64,000 nucleotides of DNA. Origin: Nocardioides sp. GTDB taxonomy: Bacteria > Actinomycetota > Actinomycetes > Propionibacteriales > Nocardioidaceae. The stretch spans positions 1-64,000 of the forward strand of contig NZ_JASBRN010000040.1 of NCBI RefSeq assembly GCF_030149505.1, read 5' to 3'. This document shows positions 37,330 to 46,344 of this stretch, piece after piece; position 1 is the first letter of the stretch; every line of letters begins with the position of its first letter. The notes under the pieces were generated by a model. The model made no database searches. It was not told the origin of the DNA and saw only the letters and a list, made by a program, of their open reading frames with translations. The position numbers and the translations under genes are program-made.

Positions 37330-38463
37330 ATGTCCACGAGCCAGCCCACGAGCCAGCCCACGAGCCAGCCCTTCGACCTCCTCGAGGCCGCCGCCGAGCA
37401 CGAGCAGGTCGTCGTGTGCCAGGACGCCGCCACCGGCCTGCGCGCCGTCGTCGCGATCCACTCCACGGCCCTGGGCCCCGCCCTCGGCGGCACCCGCTTC
37501 TTCCCCTACGCCAGCACCGAGGCCGCGCTCCGCGACGTCCTCGACCTCTCCCGGGGCATGACCTACAAGGCCGCGGTCGCCGGGCTCGACCTCGGTGGCG
37601 GCAAGGCCGTCATCGTCGGGGACCCGGCCACGGTGAAGGGCGAGGCCCTGCTGCGCGCCTACGGCCGGTTCGTCCAGACCCTCGGCGGCCGCTACCGCAC
37701 GGCCTGCGACATCGGCACGACCAGCGAGGACATGGACCACGTCGGCCGCGAGTGCGACTTCGTCACCGGCCGCACCGTCGCCCACGGCGGCGCGGGCGAC
37801 AGCTCGGTCCTGACGGCGTACGGCGTGCTGCAGGGCATGCGCGCCGCCGCCGAGGCCACGTGGGGCTCCACGTCGCTCGAGGGTCGGCGCGTCGGTGTCG
37901 CCGGCGTCGGCAAGGTCGGGCGGCACCTGGTCGCGCACCTGGTCGAGGAGGGTGCCCACGTGCTGGTCACCGACGTCGTGGACGCCGCCGTGCGGACCGT
38001 CGTCGCGACGCACCCGGGGGTCCGGGCCGTCGGATCGGTCGAGGAGCTGATCACCGCGGGGCTGGACGTCTACGCCCCGTGCGCGATGGGCGGGGCGCTC
38101 GACGACCGGGTCGTCGACGTCCTCGGCGCCCAGGGCACCCGCGTCGTGTGCGGCGCCGCCAACAACCAGCTCGCGCACGCCGGGGTCGACAAGCACCTCG
38201 TGGACGCCGGGGTCACCTACGCCCCCGACTACGTCGTCAACGCGGGCGGGCTGATCCAGGTCGCCGACGAGCTCGACCCCCGCGGTTTCTCCTTCGAGCG
38301 GGCGCAGCAGCGCGCCACCGGCATCCTCGACACCACGCGTCGGGTGCTGGCGCTCGCACAGTCCGACGGGGTCACCCCCGCGGTCGCCGCCGACCGGGTC
38401 GCCGAGGAGCGCATCCGCTCGGTGGGGCGGCTGCGCGGCGTGTGGGTGCCGGGCCGCCCCTGA
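37330..38463 (+). CDS. vdh: Valine (Leu/Phe/Val) dehydrogenase
   Basis: A 377-residue amino-acid dehydrogenase that oxidatively deaminates branched-chain amino acids with NAD, feeding 2-oxoacids to catabolism. The dimerisation/catalytic domain has [25 protein letters not shown] (both catalytic lysines) and [13 protein letters not shown]. The Rossmann domain has [12 protein letters not shown], and [11 protein letters not shown]-type sequence ([15 protein letters not shown]) follows. The N-terminus carries an in-frame 12-bp tandem repeat (TSQP three times) not expected in the family. ATG 37330 is the only sensible start. Confidence 0.92.
   Translation: MSTSQPTSQPTSQPFDLLEAAAEHEQVVVCQDAATGLRAVVAIHSTALGPALGGTRFFPYASTEAALRDVLDLSRGMTYKAAVAGLDLGGGKAVIVGDPATVKGEALLRAYGRFVQTLGGRYRTACDIGTTSEDMDHVGRECDFVTGRTVAHGGAGDSSVLTAYGVLQGMRAAAEATWGSTSLEGRRVGVAGVGKVGRHLVAHLVEEGAHVLVTDVVDAAVRTVVATHPGVRAVGSVEELITAGLDVYAPCAMGGALDDRVVDVLGAQGTRVVCGAANNQLAHAGVDKHLVDAGVTYAPDYVVNAGGLIQVADELDPRGFSFERAQQRATGILDTTRRVLALAQSDGVTPAVAADRVAEERIRSVGRLRGVWVPGRP
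37336..37371 (+). repeat. 12-bp tandem repeat x3 within vdh
   Basis: ACGAGCCAGCCC is repeated exactly three times and encodes TSQP x3 at the valine dehydrogenase N-terminus. It is probably a slippage-prone, unstructured extension. Confidence 0.9.
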
Positions 38464-38480
38464 GCACTCCACTGGTGGTC

Positions 38481-38543
38481 TCTCCCGGCGAGCGCCAGCG
38501 AGCCGAGCACGGGTGTTCTCTCCCGGCGAGCGCCAGCGAGCCG
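38481..38543. repeat. Direct repeat pair, REP-like
   Basis: A 25-base sequence containing CCGGCGAGCGCCAGCGAGCC occurs twice (38481-38505 and 38519-38543), 38 bases apart, directly after valine dehydrogenase. It shares the GAGCGCxAGCGAG core with 3438-3531. Confidence 0.75.
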
Positions 38544-38608
38544 TCGTCGAGACCGCGTGAGCTGTCTGTGGTCGGCGACCACGGTCAGCTCACCTGGTCT
38601 CGACGACG
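38542..38608. terminator. Long three-part palindrome between convergent genes
   Basis: Three nested perfect arms pair: CGTCGTCGAGACC (38542-38554) with 38596-38608, TGAGCTG (38558-38564) with CAGCTCA region 38586-38592, and GTGGTCG (38568-38574) with CGACCAC (38576-38582). It lies between convergent vdh and the DUF3073 gene and could terminate both. Its complexity also fits a palindromic REP element. Confidence 0.65.
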
Positions 38609-38659
38609 CCCTCGCCTAGCGGCTCGGGCTGCTCGACCTACGGGGAACGCGCGTCCTCG

Positions 38660-38833
38660 TCAGTCGCGACGCGGGTCGGCGATGTCGGACCACTCGTCGT
38701 GGTCCTCCGCCTCGTCACGGGACTCGCTCCCGTGGAGCTCCGCCGCCAGCGCGCTCAAGTCCGTCTCGTGAGTCCGGTACTTGAGTTCGCGAGCGACCTT
38801 GGTCTGCTTGGCTTTTGCACGGCCGCGGCCCAT
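38660..38833 (-). CDS. DUF3073 small protein
   Basis: A 57-residue protein beginning MGRGRAKAKQTKVARELKYR, the signature of actinobacterial DUF3073. An acidic C-terminus follows (DEAEDHDEWSDIADPRRD). The function is unknown. The basic N-terminus suggests nucleic-acid or ribosome contact, which is inference. ATG 38833. It follows purM on the same strand, 220 bases away, with its own -10 candidate at 38906-38911. It is easily missed because of its size. Confidence 0.88.
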   Translation of the reverse strand: MGRGRAKAKQTKVARELKYRTHETDLSALAAELHGSESRDEAEDHDEWSDIADPRRD

Positions 38834-38905
38834 AGGGTCCAGCCCCCTCGCACACTTGGCCGGGGCACGTGGCTCCCGGGCTGCTCTCGAACACTCGTGG
38901 GCGCA

Positions 38906-38911
38906 ACGCTA
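38906..38911 (-). promoter_or_regulatory. -10 hexamer TAGCGT for DUF3073 gene
   Basis: On the complement, TAGCGT would start a transcript near 38899 with a leader of about 66 bases. Confidence 0.35.
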
Positions 38912-39036
38912 CCTGCTGCCCGGCTGTTCCCGCACACCCCATCCTGCTATTCACCGCACGACGTCGACCCGGCCAGCGTGCAGCGTGACGGGCGTCACGT
39001 GGCCGGCCCGCTCAGGGCGGCCCGCGCGACCGCCCC

Positions 39037-39066
39037 GGGGTCACCAGCCGGGGTCACCAGCCGGGG
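39037..39066. repeat. 13-bp tandem repeat over the purM stop
   Basis: GGGGTCACCAGCC is repeated twice and partly a third time, with period 13. It covers the last codons and stop of purM (39054-39056), and looks like small tandem slippage at a gene end. Confidence 0.7.
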
Positions 39067-40157
39067 TGCTGCCCCACCAGCTCGACGGCACCGCCGCGAC
39101 CGGTCGCGACGCCCACGCGACCTGCAGGCCAGGCGTGGATGCCGTAGCCCTCGAGCAGGGCGACGGCGGCGTCGACCTGGTCGGCCGGGAGCAGGGCGAC
39201 CATCCCGACGCCGCAGTTGAGCGTCGCCTCCAGGTCGGCCTGGGAGACGTCCCCGACCCGGCGTACGAGGTCGAAGACCGGCTCGGGGGTCCAGGTGCCG
39301 CGCTCGATCGTCGCGGACAGCTCGACCGGCATGACCCGCTCGAGGTTGGCCGCCAGGCCGCCACCGGTGACGTGCGACATCGCGTGCACCGTGACCGAGC
39401 GCGCGAGGTCCAGGCAGGCCTTGGCGTAGATCCGGGTGGGGGTGAGCAGGGTGGTGCCGAGGTCGCCGCCGAGCTCGTCGACGTGGCGGTCCAGGGCCCA
39501 GCCCGCGCCGTGCTCGGAGAGCAGCACGTGGCGCACCAGGGAGTAGCCGTTGGAGTGCAGGCCCGAGGAGGCCATGGCCAGCACGACGTCGTCGGGACGC
39601 ACGCGGCCCGGGCCGAGCAGGTCGTCGGCCTCGACGACACCGGTGGTCGCGCCGGCCACGTCGTACTCGTCGGGGTGCAGCAGCCCCGGGTGCTCGGCGG
39701 TCTCGCCGCCGACCAGCGCGCAACCGGCCTCGACGCAGCCCTCGGCGATGCCCTTGACGATCGCGGCGATCCGCTCCGGGACGACCCGGCCGGTGGCGAT
39801 GTAGTCGGTCATGAAGAGCGGCTCGGCGCCGCAGACGACCAGGTCGTCGACGACCATGCCGACCAGGTCGCGGCCGATGGTGTCGTGGACGTCCATCGCC
39901 TGGGCGATGGCGACCTTGGTGCCGACGCCGTCGGTCGAGGTGGCCAGGAGCGGGCGCTTGTAGCGGGTCAGGGCGGAGGCGTCGAAGAGCCCGGCGAAGC
40001 CGCCGAGCCCGCCGATCATCTCGGGGCGCTTGGCCTTCTCCACCCACACCTTCATCAGGTCGATGGCCCGGTCGGCCGCCTCGATGTTGACGCCGGCCTC
40101 GGCGTAGGCGTTGCCGGCGTGGTGGCCGGCGGTGGGGTTGGCGGGGGTGTCGCTCAC
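39054..40157 (-). CDS. purM: Phosphoribosylformylglycinamidine cyclo-ligase (AIR synthetase)
   Basis: A 367-residue enzyme closing the imidazole ring (FGAM + ATP to AIR) in purine synthesis. The family motifs YAEAGVNIEAADRAIDLMK, IGGLGGFAGLFD, STDGVGTKVAIAQ, GMVVDDLVVCGAEPLFMTDY and ALVGGETAEHPG are intact. GTG 40157 follows the purF stop by 17 bases on the same strand, so purF-purM is an operon. The length is normal. Confidence 0.96.
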   Translation of the reverse strand: MSDTPANPTAGHHAGNAYAEAGVNIEAADRAIDLMKVWVEKAKRPEMIGGLGGFAGLFDASALTRYKRPLLATSTDGVGTKVAIAQAMDVHDTIGRDLVGMVVDDLVVCGAEPLFMTDYIATGRVVPERIAAIVKGIAEGCVEAGCALVGGETAEHPGLLHPDEYDVAGATTGVVEADDLLGPGRVRPDDVVLAMASSGLHSNGYSLVRHVLLSEHGAGWALDRHVDELGGDLGTTLLTPTRIYAKACLDLARSVTVHAMSHVTGGGLAANLERVMPVELSATIERGTWTPEPVFDLVRRVGDVSQADLEATLNCGVGMVALLPADQVDAAVALLEGYGIHAWPAGRVGVATGRGGAVELVGQHPGW

Positions 40158-40174
40158 GGGGGCGGGGCTCCTGG

Positions 40175-41728
40175 TCAGGGGTTGTTGAGGACCGGCAGCG
40201 CGCGGCCCATCGTCGGCGAGCTCAAGGTGGCCTCGAGCAGGTGCTTGCCCAGCAGGGACTCGTCGGGCAGCTCGACGGGGTACTCCCCGGTGAAGCAGGC
40301 CGTGCAGAGCGCGTCGGCGCGCTGGCCGGTGGCGTCGATCATCCCGTCGAGGGAGATGTAGCCCAGGGAGTCGGCCCCCACGCTGGCGGCGATCTCCTCG
40401 ACGTCGAGGCCGTTGGCGATCAGCTCCGCGCGGGTGGCGAAGTCGATGCCGTAGAAGCACGGCCACTTCACCGGCGGGCTGGAGATCCGCACGTGCACCT
40501 CCAGGGCGCCGGCCTCGCGCAGCATCCGGATCTGCGCACGCTGGGTGTTGCCGCGCACGATCGAGTCGTCCACGACGACCAAGCGCTTGCCGCGCACCAT
40601 GTGCTCGAGGGCGTTGAGCTTCAGCCGCAGGCCCAGCTGGCGCAGGGTCTGGCTGGGCTGGATGAAGGTGCGCCCGACGTAGGCGTTCTTCACGAACCCC
40701 TGGCCGAACGGGATGCCCGACTCCTCGGCGTACCCCGCGGCGGCGGGGGTGCCGGACTCCGGGACGGGCATGACCAGGTCGGCCTCGACCGGGAACTCGC
40801 GGGCCAGCTGGCGGCCCATCTCCACCCGCGCCTGGTGCACGCTGCGCGCGGCGATGGTGGCGTCGGGGCGGGCGAGGTAGACGTACTCGAACACGCAGCC
40901 CTTGGGCTCGGGCTCGGCGAAGTGGTGCGAGCGCAGGCCGTTCTCGTCGATGACCAGCATCTCGCCGGGCTCGACCTCGCGCACGACCGAGGCGCCGATG
41001 GTCTTGAGCGCCGCGTCCTCCGAGGCCACGACCCAGCCGCGGTCGAGCCGACCCAGGACCAGCGGCCGGATGCCCTGGGGGTCGCGGGCGGCGTACAGGG
41101 TGTCCTCGTTCATCCACACGAAGCAGAAGGCCCCGCGCAGCAGCGGCAGCACCTCCAGGGCCCGCTGCTCCAGGGCGGAGTCGGGGTGGTGGGCCATCAG
41201 CGCGGTCACGAGGCTGGTGTCGTTGGTGGCTCCCTCGCCCGGGCGCTGGTGCAGGTCCAGCTCGTCCTCGGGGCCGGGGAGGTCGGCGACCAGCTCGCGC
41301 AGCTCGTGGGTGTTGATCAGGTTGCCGTTGTGACCCAGGGCGATCGAGCCGTCGACGGTGGGCCGGAAGGTCGGCTGGGCGTTCTGCCAGGTGCTCGCGC
41401 CGGTGGTGGAGTAGCGCGAGTGGCCGATCGCGAGGTGGCCCTTGAGGGAGTCGAGCGTGGACTCGTCGAAGACCTGCGAGACCAGCCCCATGTCCTTGTA
41501 GACCAGGATCTGGCGGCCGTTGCTCACCGCGATCCCGGCGGACTCCTGGCCGCGGTGCTGGAGGGCGTAGAGGCCGAAGTAGGTCAGCTTGGCGACGTCC
41601 TCCCCCGGGGCCCAGACGCCGAAGACGCCACAGGCGTCCTGGGGTCCCTGGTCGTGCGGGTCCAGCGCGTCGGTCAGACGTCCGTCACCGCCCCTGCGGG
41701 CACGAGGGCCACTGCTTTGGAAGGGCAC
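40175..41728 (-). CDS. purF: Amidophosphoribosyltransferase
   Basis: A 517-residue enzyme committing PRPP and glutamine to purine synthesis. An N-terminal propeptide of about 32 residues precedes the nucleophile cysteine in ACGVFGVWAPGED. The glutaminase domain (HSRYSTTGAS, LGHNGNLIN) and the phosphoribosyltransferase loop (LVVVDDSIVRGNT) follow. CTACFTGEYP near the end is probably part of an iron-sulphur or structural cysteine site as in B. subtilis PurF. GTG 41728 is supported by TAGAAT seven bases upstream. First gene of purF-purM. Confidence 0.96.
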   Translation of the reverse strand: MPFQSSGPRARRGGDGRLTDALDPHDQGPQDACGVFGVWAPGEDVAKLTYFGLYALQHRGQESAGIAVSNGRQILVYKDMGLVSQVFDESTLDSLKGHLAIGHSRYSTTGASTWQNAQPTFRPTVDGSIALGHNGNLINTHELRELVADLPGPEDELDLHQRPGEGATNDTSLVTALMAHHPDSALEQRALEVLPLLRGAFCFVWMNEDTLYAARDPQGIRPLVLGRLDRGWVVASEDAALKTIGASVVREVEPGEMLVIDENGLRSHHFAEPEPKGCVFEYVYLARPDATIAARSVHQARVEMGRQLAREFPVEADLVMPVPESGTPAAAGYAEESGIPFGQGFVKNAYVGRTFIQPSQTLRQLGLRLKLNALEHMVRGKRLVVVDDSIVRGNTQRAQIRMLREAGALEVHVRISSPPVKWPCFYGIDFATRAELIANGLDVEEIAASVGADSLGYISLDGMIDATGQRADALCTACFTGEYPVELPDESLLGKHLLEATLSSPTMGRALPVLNNP

Positions 41729-41735
41729 GGGCGGG

Positions 41736-41741
41736 ATTCTA
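41736..41741 (-). promoter_or_regulatory. -10 hexamer TAGAAT, leaderless purF start
   Basis: On the complement, TAGAAT is followed by seven bases and then GTG 41728. It is the closest match to the actinobacterial -10 consensus in the window. Confidence 0.55.
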
Positions 41742-41856
41742 CGCGGGACGCGACGCCGCCCGCCCCCGGTCCGGGGACGGGCGGTGCCGGCGCCTTTGGT
41801 GGTGCAGGTGCTGCTGCTGGCTGCGTACGCCGTGTGCGGGGCCGGGCCCCGAGCGG

Positions 41857-42333
41857 TCACATCTTCCGGGCGCCCTGCACGATCGCCTCGCGGATGCGAG
41901 TGTAGGTGCCGCAGCGGCAGATGTTGCGAATGGAGTCGAGATCGGCCTCGGTGATGGTCCCGCCCTCGCGCTGAACCTTCCGCACCAGGGCCACCGCGGC
42001 CATGATCTGTCCTGGCTGGCAGTAGCCGCACTGCGGCACATCGCGGTCGATCCATGCTTCCTGCATGGGGTGCAGGTCCCGACCGACGGTGTCGGGAAGA
42101 CCCTCGATCGTGGTGATCTCGTCGTCAGGAGCGATGTCGCCGATCCTCACCGAGCAGGGATTGAAGGCCTTGCCGTTGATGTGGGACGTGCATGCCTTGC
42201 AGACATTGATCCCGCATCCGTACTTCGGGCCTGTCACGCCCAGAAGATCGCGCAAGACCCACAGGACCCGCTCGTCGTTGGCGACCTTGACGGTCACCCG
42301 TTCGCCGTTGAGGACAAAAGTGTGCTTGGGCAT
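41857..42333 (-). CDS. 2Fe-2S subunit of molybdenum hydroxylase (IorA-like)
   Basis: A 158-residue small subunit carrying two 2Fe-2S clusters. The plant-ferredoxin type site reads YGCGINVCKACTSHINGKAF plus NPC. The helical site reads DVPQCGYCQPGQIM and CRCGTYTRIREA. It passes electrons from the molybdenum site of the neighbouring large subunit, as in isoquinoline 1-oxidoreductase and related aldehyde dehydrogenases. It lies ten bases after the large-subunit gene. No FAD subunit gene is present, which fits the IorAB type rather than xanthine dehydrogenase. GC and codon use are lower than the surroundings. Confidence 0.9.
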   Translation of the reverse strand: MPKHTFVLNGERVTVKVANDERVLWVLRDLLGVTGPKYGCGINVCKACTSHINGKAFNPCSVRIGDIAPDDEITTIEGLPDTVGRDLHPMQEAWIDRDVPQCGYCQPGQIMAAVALVRKVQREGGTITEADLDSIRNICRCGTYTRIREAIVQGARKM

Positions 42334-42343
42334 GTCTGTCTCC

Positions 42344-44704
42344 TCAGTAGGTGAACTTCAGGCCGTTGGTCGGCGAGGGAGGAACGGGCGGGATGAAAGT
42401 CTTGGGCTTGAACGTGATCTCGCCGTGGTTGATCGGGAACCGGGTCGGAACACGTCCCGTGGCGCGGGCGTAGGCGCACGCGACGGCGGCCGCCGAGGAC
42501 CCCACAGCCGCTTCTCCTGCTCCACCGGGGATGTCGACTCCGGGGTCCATGATGACGACCTCCATCTCGGGCGGAACGTTCCACTGCCTCGTGTAGTAGT
42601 AGTTGTCCCAGCTGGCCTCGAGGAAAGCCCCGTCCCGAAGGTGACAGCTGCTCGTGAGCGTCAAGGCCATCCCGTCCATGAAGCCCCCCTGCATCTGCGC
42701 TTCCAGTCCCATCGGGTTGACCACCAGTCCCGCGTCCACGCCGATGACAGCCTTGGTCACACGCGGGCCGGTGACGGCGTCGCGGATCTTTCGTTTGACT
42801 GTTGCCGGTCGACAGTCGATTTCGACCAGAACGGCAGTGTTGCCCTTGTACTCCTTGTGCAAGGCGATGCCCTGCGCGGTGCCGGCTGGCATCCTCTTCC
42901 CCCAATCGCCTCGCTTGGCCACGGCCTCCACCGTGCGGCGCACCCTGGCGTCGCGGATCAGCCGGAGCCGCAGTTCCAGCGGGTCCTGGCCGATCTGGCG
43001 GGCGATCTCGTCGAGGGTGAGCTCGGCAGCGACACAGACATCGGGGCTGTAGATGTTGCGCATGGACCCGGTGCTGAAGCGCTGGTCGGTCTCACTGAGC
43101 AGCTGGGTGACCAGACCGAGGTTGTAGGGCAGTTCTTGGGTCAGCGTGAAGATCAGCTCAGAGAACACCAGCCCTCCGAGCCGACGTCCGAGCTCGGTCG
43201 GCAGCTCGTCCAGGGCGGAGGTGATCGCCTCACCGAAACCGTGGCTGAAGTCGGTGACGACACTGGTGTGTCGCTGCTCGAAGGTCAGCACCTCGTCGCG
43301 CAGCATCGTCGCGCGCACGCGCGATGTGCACATCGGGTGCAGCCGACCCTGGCGCGGCTCGTCGGCCCGGTGCCACATCAACCTGACCGGCACGCCCATT
43401 GCCTGAGAAGCGCGAGCCGCCTCGATGGCGTGATCACCGAACAGCTTGTGCCCGAACGAGCCTCCACTGGTGACGACGTTGACGGTGACCCGGTTGGGCA
43501 GCATCCCCAACTCACGCGCGATGTTGGTCTGAGCCAGGATCGGTGCCTTCAGACCGGCCCAGATCTCCGCGCTGTTCTCCCGCACGTCTGCGATCGCCGC
43601 ATAGGGTTCCAAGGCGGCGCTGGAGCGGAACATGAACTCGAATTCGAGATCGATCTGTCGCGCGCCGACGGGAACCTCTGGGACCACCATCGGAATCTCG
43701 GCCCGTCGCAGGCGTTCGAGAATGCTGTCGTCGGACTCATCCTTCAGGTCACCCAGATCCCATTCGACATCCATCTTGCGGATGGCGTCGATGCACTGGC
43801 CGAAGGTCTTGCAGCGCACAGCGACACCAGTCTCGATGATCGCCACGTGCGTGACCCCGCGCATCCTGAGGATCTCGGCCTTGTTGCGCAACCGGACCGG
43901 CTTGCCCATGTGCGTGGGCGGGCGGCAGACCATGGTCGGCAGGGCATTGGGGACGTCGAGGTCCATGGCGAACTGCTTGGTCCCGGTGACGGCTTCGCGG
44001 GCATCGGTACGGCGCCGACCGGTGCCGATGACGCGGAAAGTCTCCGGCGGCGAGAGCACGACCTCGACGCGTTCGACCACCTCGCTGGAGGCAAGGGAGG
44101 ACAACTCCCCGAACGTGAGGATGTTCCCCGCCGCGTCGACCACGGTTCCTACCAGGGTCCGCAGCTCGTCTACGGTCACGTCGAGCACCTGAGCAGCCGC
44201 ACTCAACAGCCGCATCCGGGCCAGAGCGCCCGCCACCCGCACTGCCTCGAACGTGCTGACGGTGGTGTTGGAACCGCCCGTCAGCTGATTGAACAGCAGC
44301 TCTGGACGCGCCGGCGCCAAGGTCACGTGGATCTTGTCCATGGGGAGGTCGAGTTCCTCGGCAAGGATCATGGTCGTCGAGGTCACGATGCCCTGACCGA
44401 CCTCCGCGCGGGGTAGCGCGAAGTGAGCCTCGCCCTGCTCATCGATGCGCACGGCGATCAGCCCTGCGGTCGGCGCAGCCGCCAGGGTCTGCAGGTCCTC
44501 GAGGTCGATGAGTTCTGGGATCTGCGGCAGCGAGGGGACCTCCAGGTCCAGAGCGGCTGCTGCGGTCGGAGACAACATCGAGGCTGCCGTGATCAGCGTG
44601 CTACCGCCCAGCACATAGCCGACGAACCGGCGGCGATCGAGACTGGGTCTGGCTCTCTCTGCGTCGCCACCGCTGTCGGTCGTGCTTGCTGCAGTCTCGG
44701 TCAT
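42344..44704 (-). CDS. Molybdopterin-binding subunit, isoquinoline oxidoreductase-like (IorB-type)
   Basis: A 786-residue large subunit of the xanthine-oxidase family. A twin-arginine signal (SLDRRRFVGYVLGGSTL, residues about 21-37) suggests export of the folded enzyme with its small subunit. Cofactor motifs include ALPRAEVGQGIVTS near residue 118, GGSFGHKLFGDH, and the terminal PGGAGEAAVGSSAAAVACAY, where the catalytic glutamate sits. It hydroxylates a heterocycle or aldehyde, substrate unknown. Lower GC than its neighbours suggests acquisition by transfer. A palindrome at 44792-44805 may be its operator. Confidence 0.88.
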   Translation of the reverse strand: MTETAASTTDSGGDAERARPSLDRRRFVGYVLGGSTLITAASMLSPTAAAALDLEVPSLPQIPELIDLEDLQTLAAAPTAGLIAVRIDEQGEAHFALPRAEVGQGIVTSTTMILAEELDLPMDKIHVTLAPARPELLFNQLTGGSNTTVSTFEAVRVAGALARMRLLSAAAQVLDVTVDELRTLVGTVVDAAGNILTFGELSSLASSEVVERVEVVLSPPETFRVIGTGRRRTDAREAVTGTKQFAMDLDVPNALPTMVCRPPTHMGKPVRLRNKAEILRMRGVTHVAIIETGVAVRCKTFGQCIDAIRKMDVEWDLGDLKDESDDSILERLRRAEIPMVVPEVPVGARQIDLEFEFMFRSSAALEPYAAIADVRENSAEIWAGLKAPILAQTNIARELGMLPNRVTVNVVTSGGSFGHKLFGDHAIEAARASQAMGVPVRLMWHRADEPRQGRLHPMCTSRVRATMLRDEVLTFEQRHTSVVTDFSHGFGEAITSALDELPTELGRRLGGLVFSELIFTLTQELPYNLGLVTQLLSETDQRFSTGSMRNIYSPDVCVAAELTLDEIARQIGQDPLELRLRLIRDARVRRTVEAVAKRGDWGKRMPAGTAQGIALHKEYKGNTAVLVEIDCRPATVKRKIRDAVTGPRVTKAVIGVDAGLVVNPMGLEAQMQGGFMDGMALTLTSSCHLRDGAFLEASWDNYYYTRQWNVPPEMEVVIMDPGVDIPGGAGEAAVGSSAAAVACAYARATGRVPTRFPINHGEITFKPKTFIPPVPPSPTNGLKFTY

Positions 44705-44791
44705 GTCCGTGGCTCCTTTTCAAAGCTGGCACTGTGTCGACCGTGGAGAATCGGAGGCTCCCCACGTGGGTCGTGAAACGTACGTCGACGC

Positions 44792-44805
44792 AGTGAGCGG
44801 TCACT
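44792..44805 (-). promoter_or_regulatory. TetR-like palindrome before the Mo-hydroxylase operon
   Basis: AGTGA (44792-44796) and TCACT (44801-44805) form a palindrome with a 4-base spacer, 87 bases before the large-subunit start. An overlapping pair GTGAG/CTCAC extends it. The size fits a TetR- or GntR-family operator, but no such gene is adjacent. The 275-base gap holds no gene. Confidence 0.4.
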
Positions 44806-44979
44806 CACCCATACAGCATTCGGACAGGGGAGTCTTTCGGATGGGACCGTCCCGCATCGTGGGACAGGTCACATCCGGGGTGACCGTGGGATGGCCGAAC
44901 CGGCGCATGTTCCCCGGAAGAAGGCGCCGACTCGGCGGGGCAGGGGCGGCCGCGTAGTACGTCGACGGGCCGCCGACGC

Positions 44980-46317
44980 TCAGGCGGAGCCGAGCTTGGC
45001 CAGCAGCAGCGTCTCCGCCAGGACCACCCGCTCGAACTCGGCGAGGTGCAGGCCCTCGTTGGCGCCGTGGGCGCGGGTGTCGGGGTCCTCGACACCGGTG
45101 ACGAGCACGCTGGCCTCGGGGAAGGCCTCAAGGAACTCGGCGATGAAGGGGATCGACCCGCCCACGCCCATGTCGATCGGCTCGGTGCCGTCCCAGGCCT
45201 CGGCGAAGGCGGCCCGCGCGGCGTCGTACGCCGGCCCGGTGGCGTCGATAGCGGTCGCCTCCCCCGTGTCGACGACGGTGGTGGTGAGGGTGGCGCCCCA
45301 CGGGACGTGCGCCTCGAGATGCTCGGTGAGGCGGGCGACGGCGTTCTCGGTGGTGTCGCCGGGGGCGATGCGCAGGCTCAGGCGAGCGCGCGCGGCGGGC
45401 ACGAGGGTGTTGGAGGCACCCGCGACCTGCGGGGCGTCGAGGCCGGTGATGGAGAGCGCGGGCTTGGTCCAGAGCCGCTCGACGGCCGAGCCGGAGCCGA
45501 TCCACTCGATGCCGGGCGCGGCACCGGACTCCGCGCGCAGCCGGTCCTCGGGGTAGTCCACGTCGGCGGCCGGGCCGCTGTGCAGGCCGGCGATCGCGAC
45601 GTTGCCCTCGTCGTCGTGGAGGCTGGTGAGCACGCGGCTCAGCGCCATGAGGGAGTCGGGCACGAGGCCGCCCCACATGCCCGAGTGCACGGCGTGGGTC
45701 AGGGTGCGGACCTCGATGTCCATGCGGACCAGGCCGCGCAGGCTGGTGGTCAGCGCGGGGACGCCGATGTCCCAGTTGCCGGAGTCGGCGATGACGATGA
45801 CGTCGGCGCGCAGCGCCTCCTGGTGCTGCGCGAGCAGCGCCGGGAGCGTCTCGGAGCCGACCTCCTCCTCGCCCTCGATGAACATCACGACGTTGACCGG
45901 CAGGTCGTCGCCGAAGACCCGGACCGCGCCGAGGTGGGCGGCGATCCCGGCCTTGTCGTCGGCCGCGCCGCGGGCGTAGAGCCGGTCCCCGCGCTCGGTC
46001 GGCTCGAACGGCGGGGAGTCCCAGTCGGCGTGGTCGTTCTCGGGCTGCACGTCGTGGTGGGCGTAGAGCAGCACCGTCGGCGCGCCCTCCGGACCCTTCT
46101 TGTGCGCGACGACCGCAGGGGCGCCGCCGTCCTCGCTGACGATCTCGCTGGTGAAGCCCTCAGCGTCGAAGAGCGCCTTCACGGCCTCGGCGGAGCGCTG
46201 CACCTCGCCCGCACGTGCCGGGTCGGCGCTCACCGACTCGATCCGCACGAGGTCCTCGAGGTCCTTCCGCAGGGCAGGCAGGACGGACTGGACGCGGGCC
46301 TTGAGGTCGTCGCTCAT
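44980..46317 (-). CDS. M20-family dipeptidase
   Basis: A 445-residue zinc peptidase of the M20 dipeptidase group. Metal ligands and catalytic residues are visible: YAHHDVQP (His, Asp), YARGAADDKAG (bridging Asp), EGEEEVGSE (catalytic and metal Glu), IVIADSGNW (Asp) and TRAHGANEGLHL (His). It hydrolyses dipeptides in the cytosol; the exact specificity is not deducible. ATG 46317 was chosen over a GTG three codons upstream (46326). Confidence 0.92.
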   Translation of the reverse strand: MSDDLKARVQSVLPALRKDLEDLVRIESVSADPARAGEVQRSAEAVKALFDAEGFTSEIVSEDGGAPAVVAHKKGPEGAPTVLLYAHHDVQPENDHADWDSPPFEPTERGDRLYARGAADDKAGIAAHLGAVRVFGDDLPVNVVMFIEGEEEVGSETLPALLAQHQEALRADVIVIADSGNWDIGVPALTTSLRGLVRMDIEVRTLTHAVHSGMWGGLVPDSLMALSRVLTSLHDDEGNVAIAGLHSGPAADVDYPEDRLRAESGAAPGIEWIGSGSAVERLWTKPALSITGLDAPQVAGASNTLVPAARARLSLRIAPGDTTENAVARLTEHLEAHVPWGATLTTTVVDTGEATAIDATGPAYDAARAAFAEAWDGTEPIDMGVGGSIPFIAEFLEAFPEASVLVTGVEDPDTRAHGANEGLHLAEFERVVLAETLLLAKLGSA

Positions 46318-46344
46318 GCCCCGCACGTTAACCGCGCCCCCAGG

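Noticed and set aside
41857-44985. Prophage or integrative element around the Mo-hydroxylase genes
   Set aside because: No integrase, transposase, tRNA or direct-repeat ends were found. Only base composition sets it apart.
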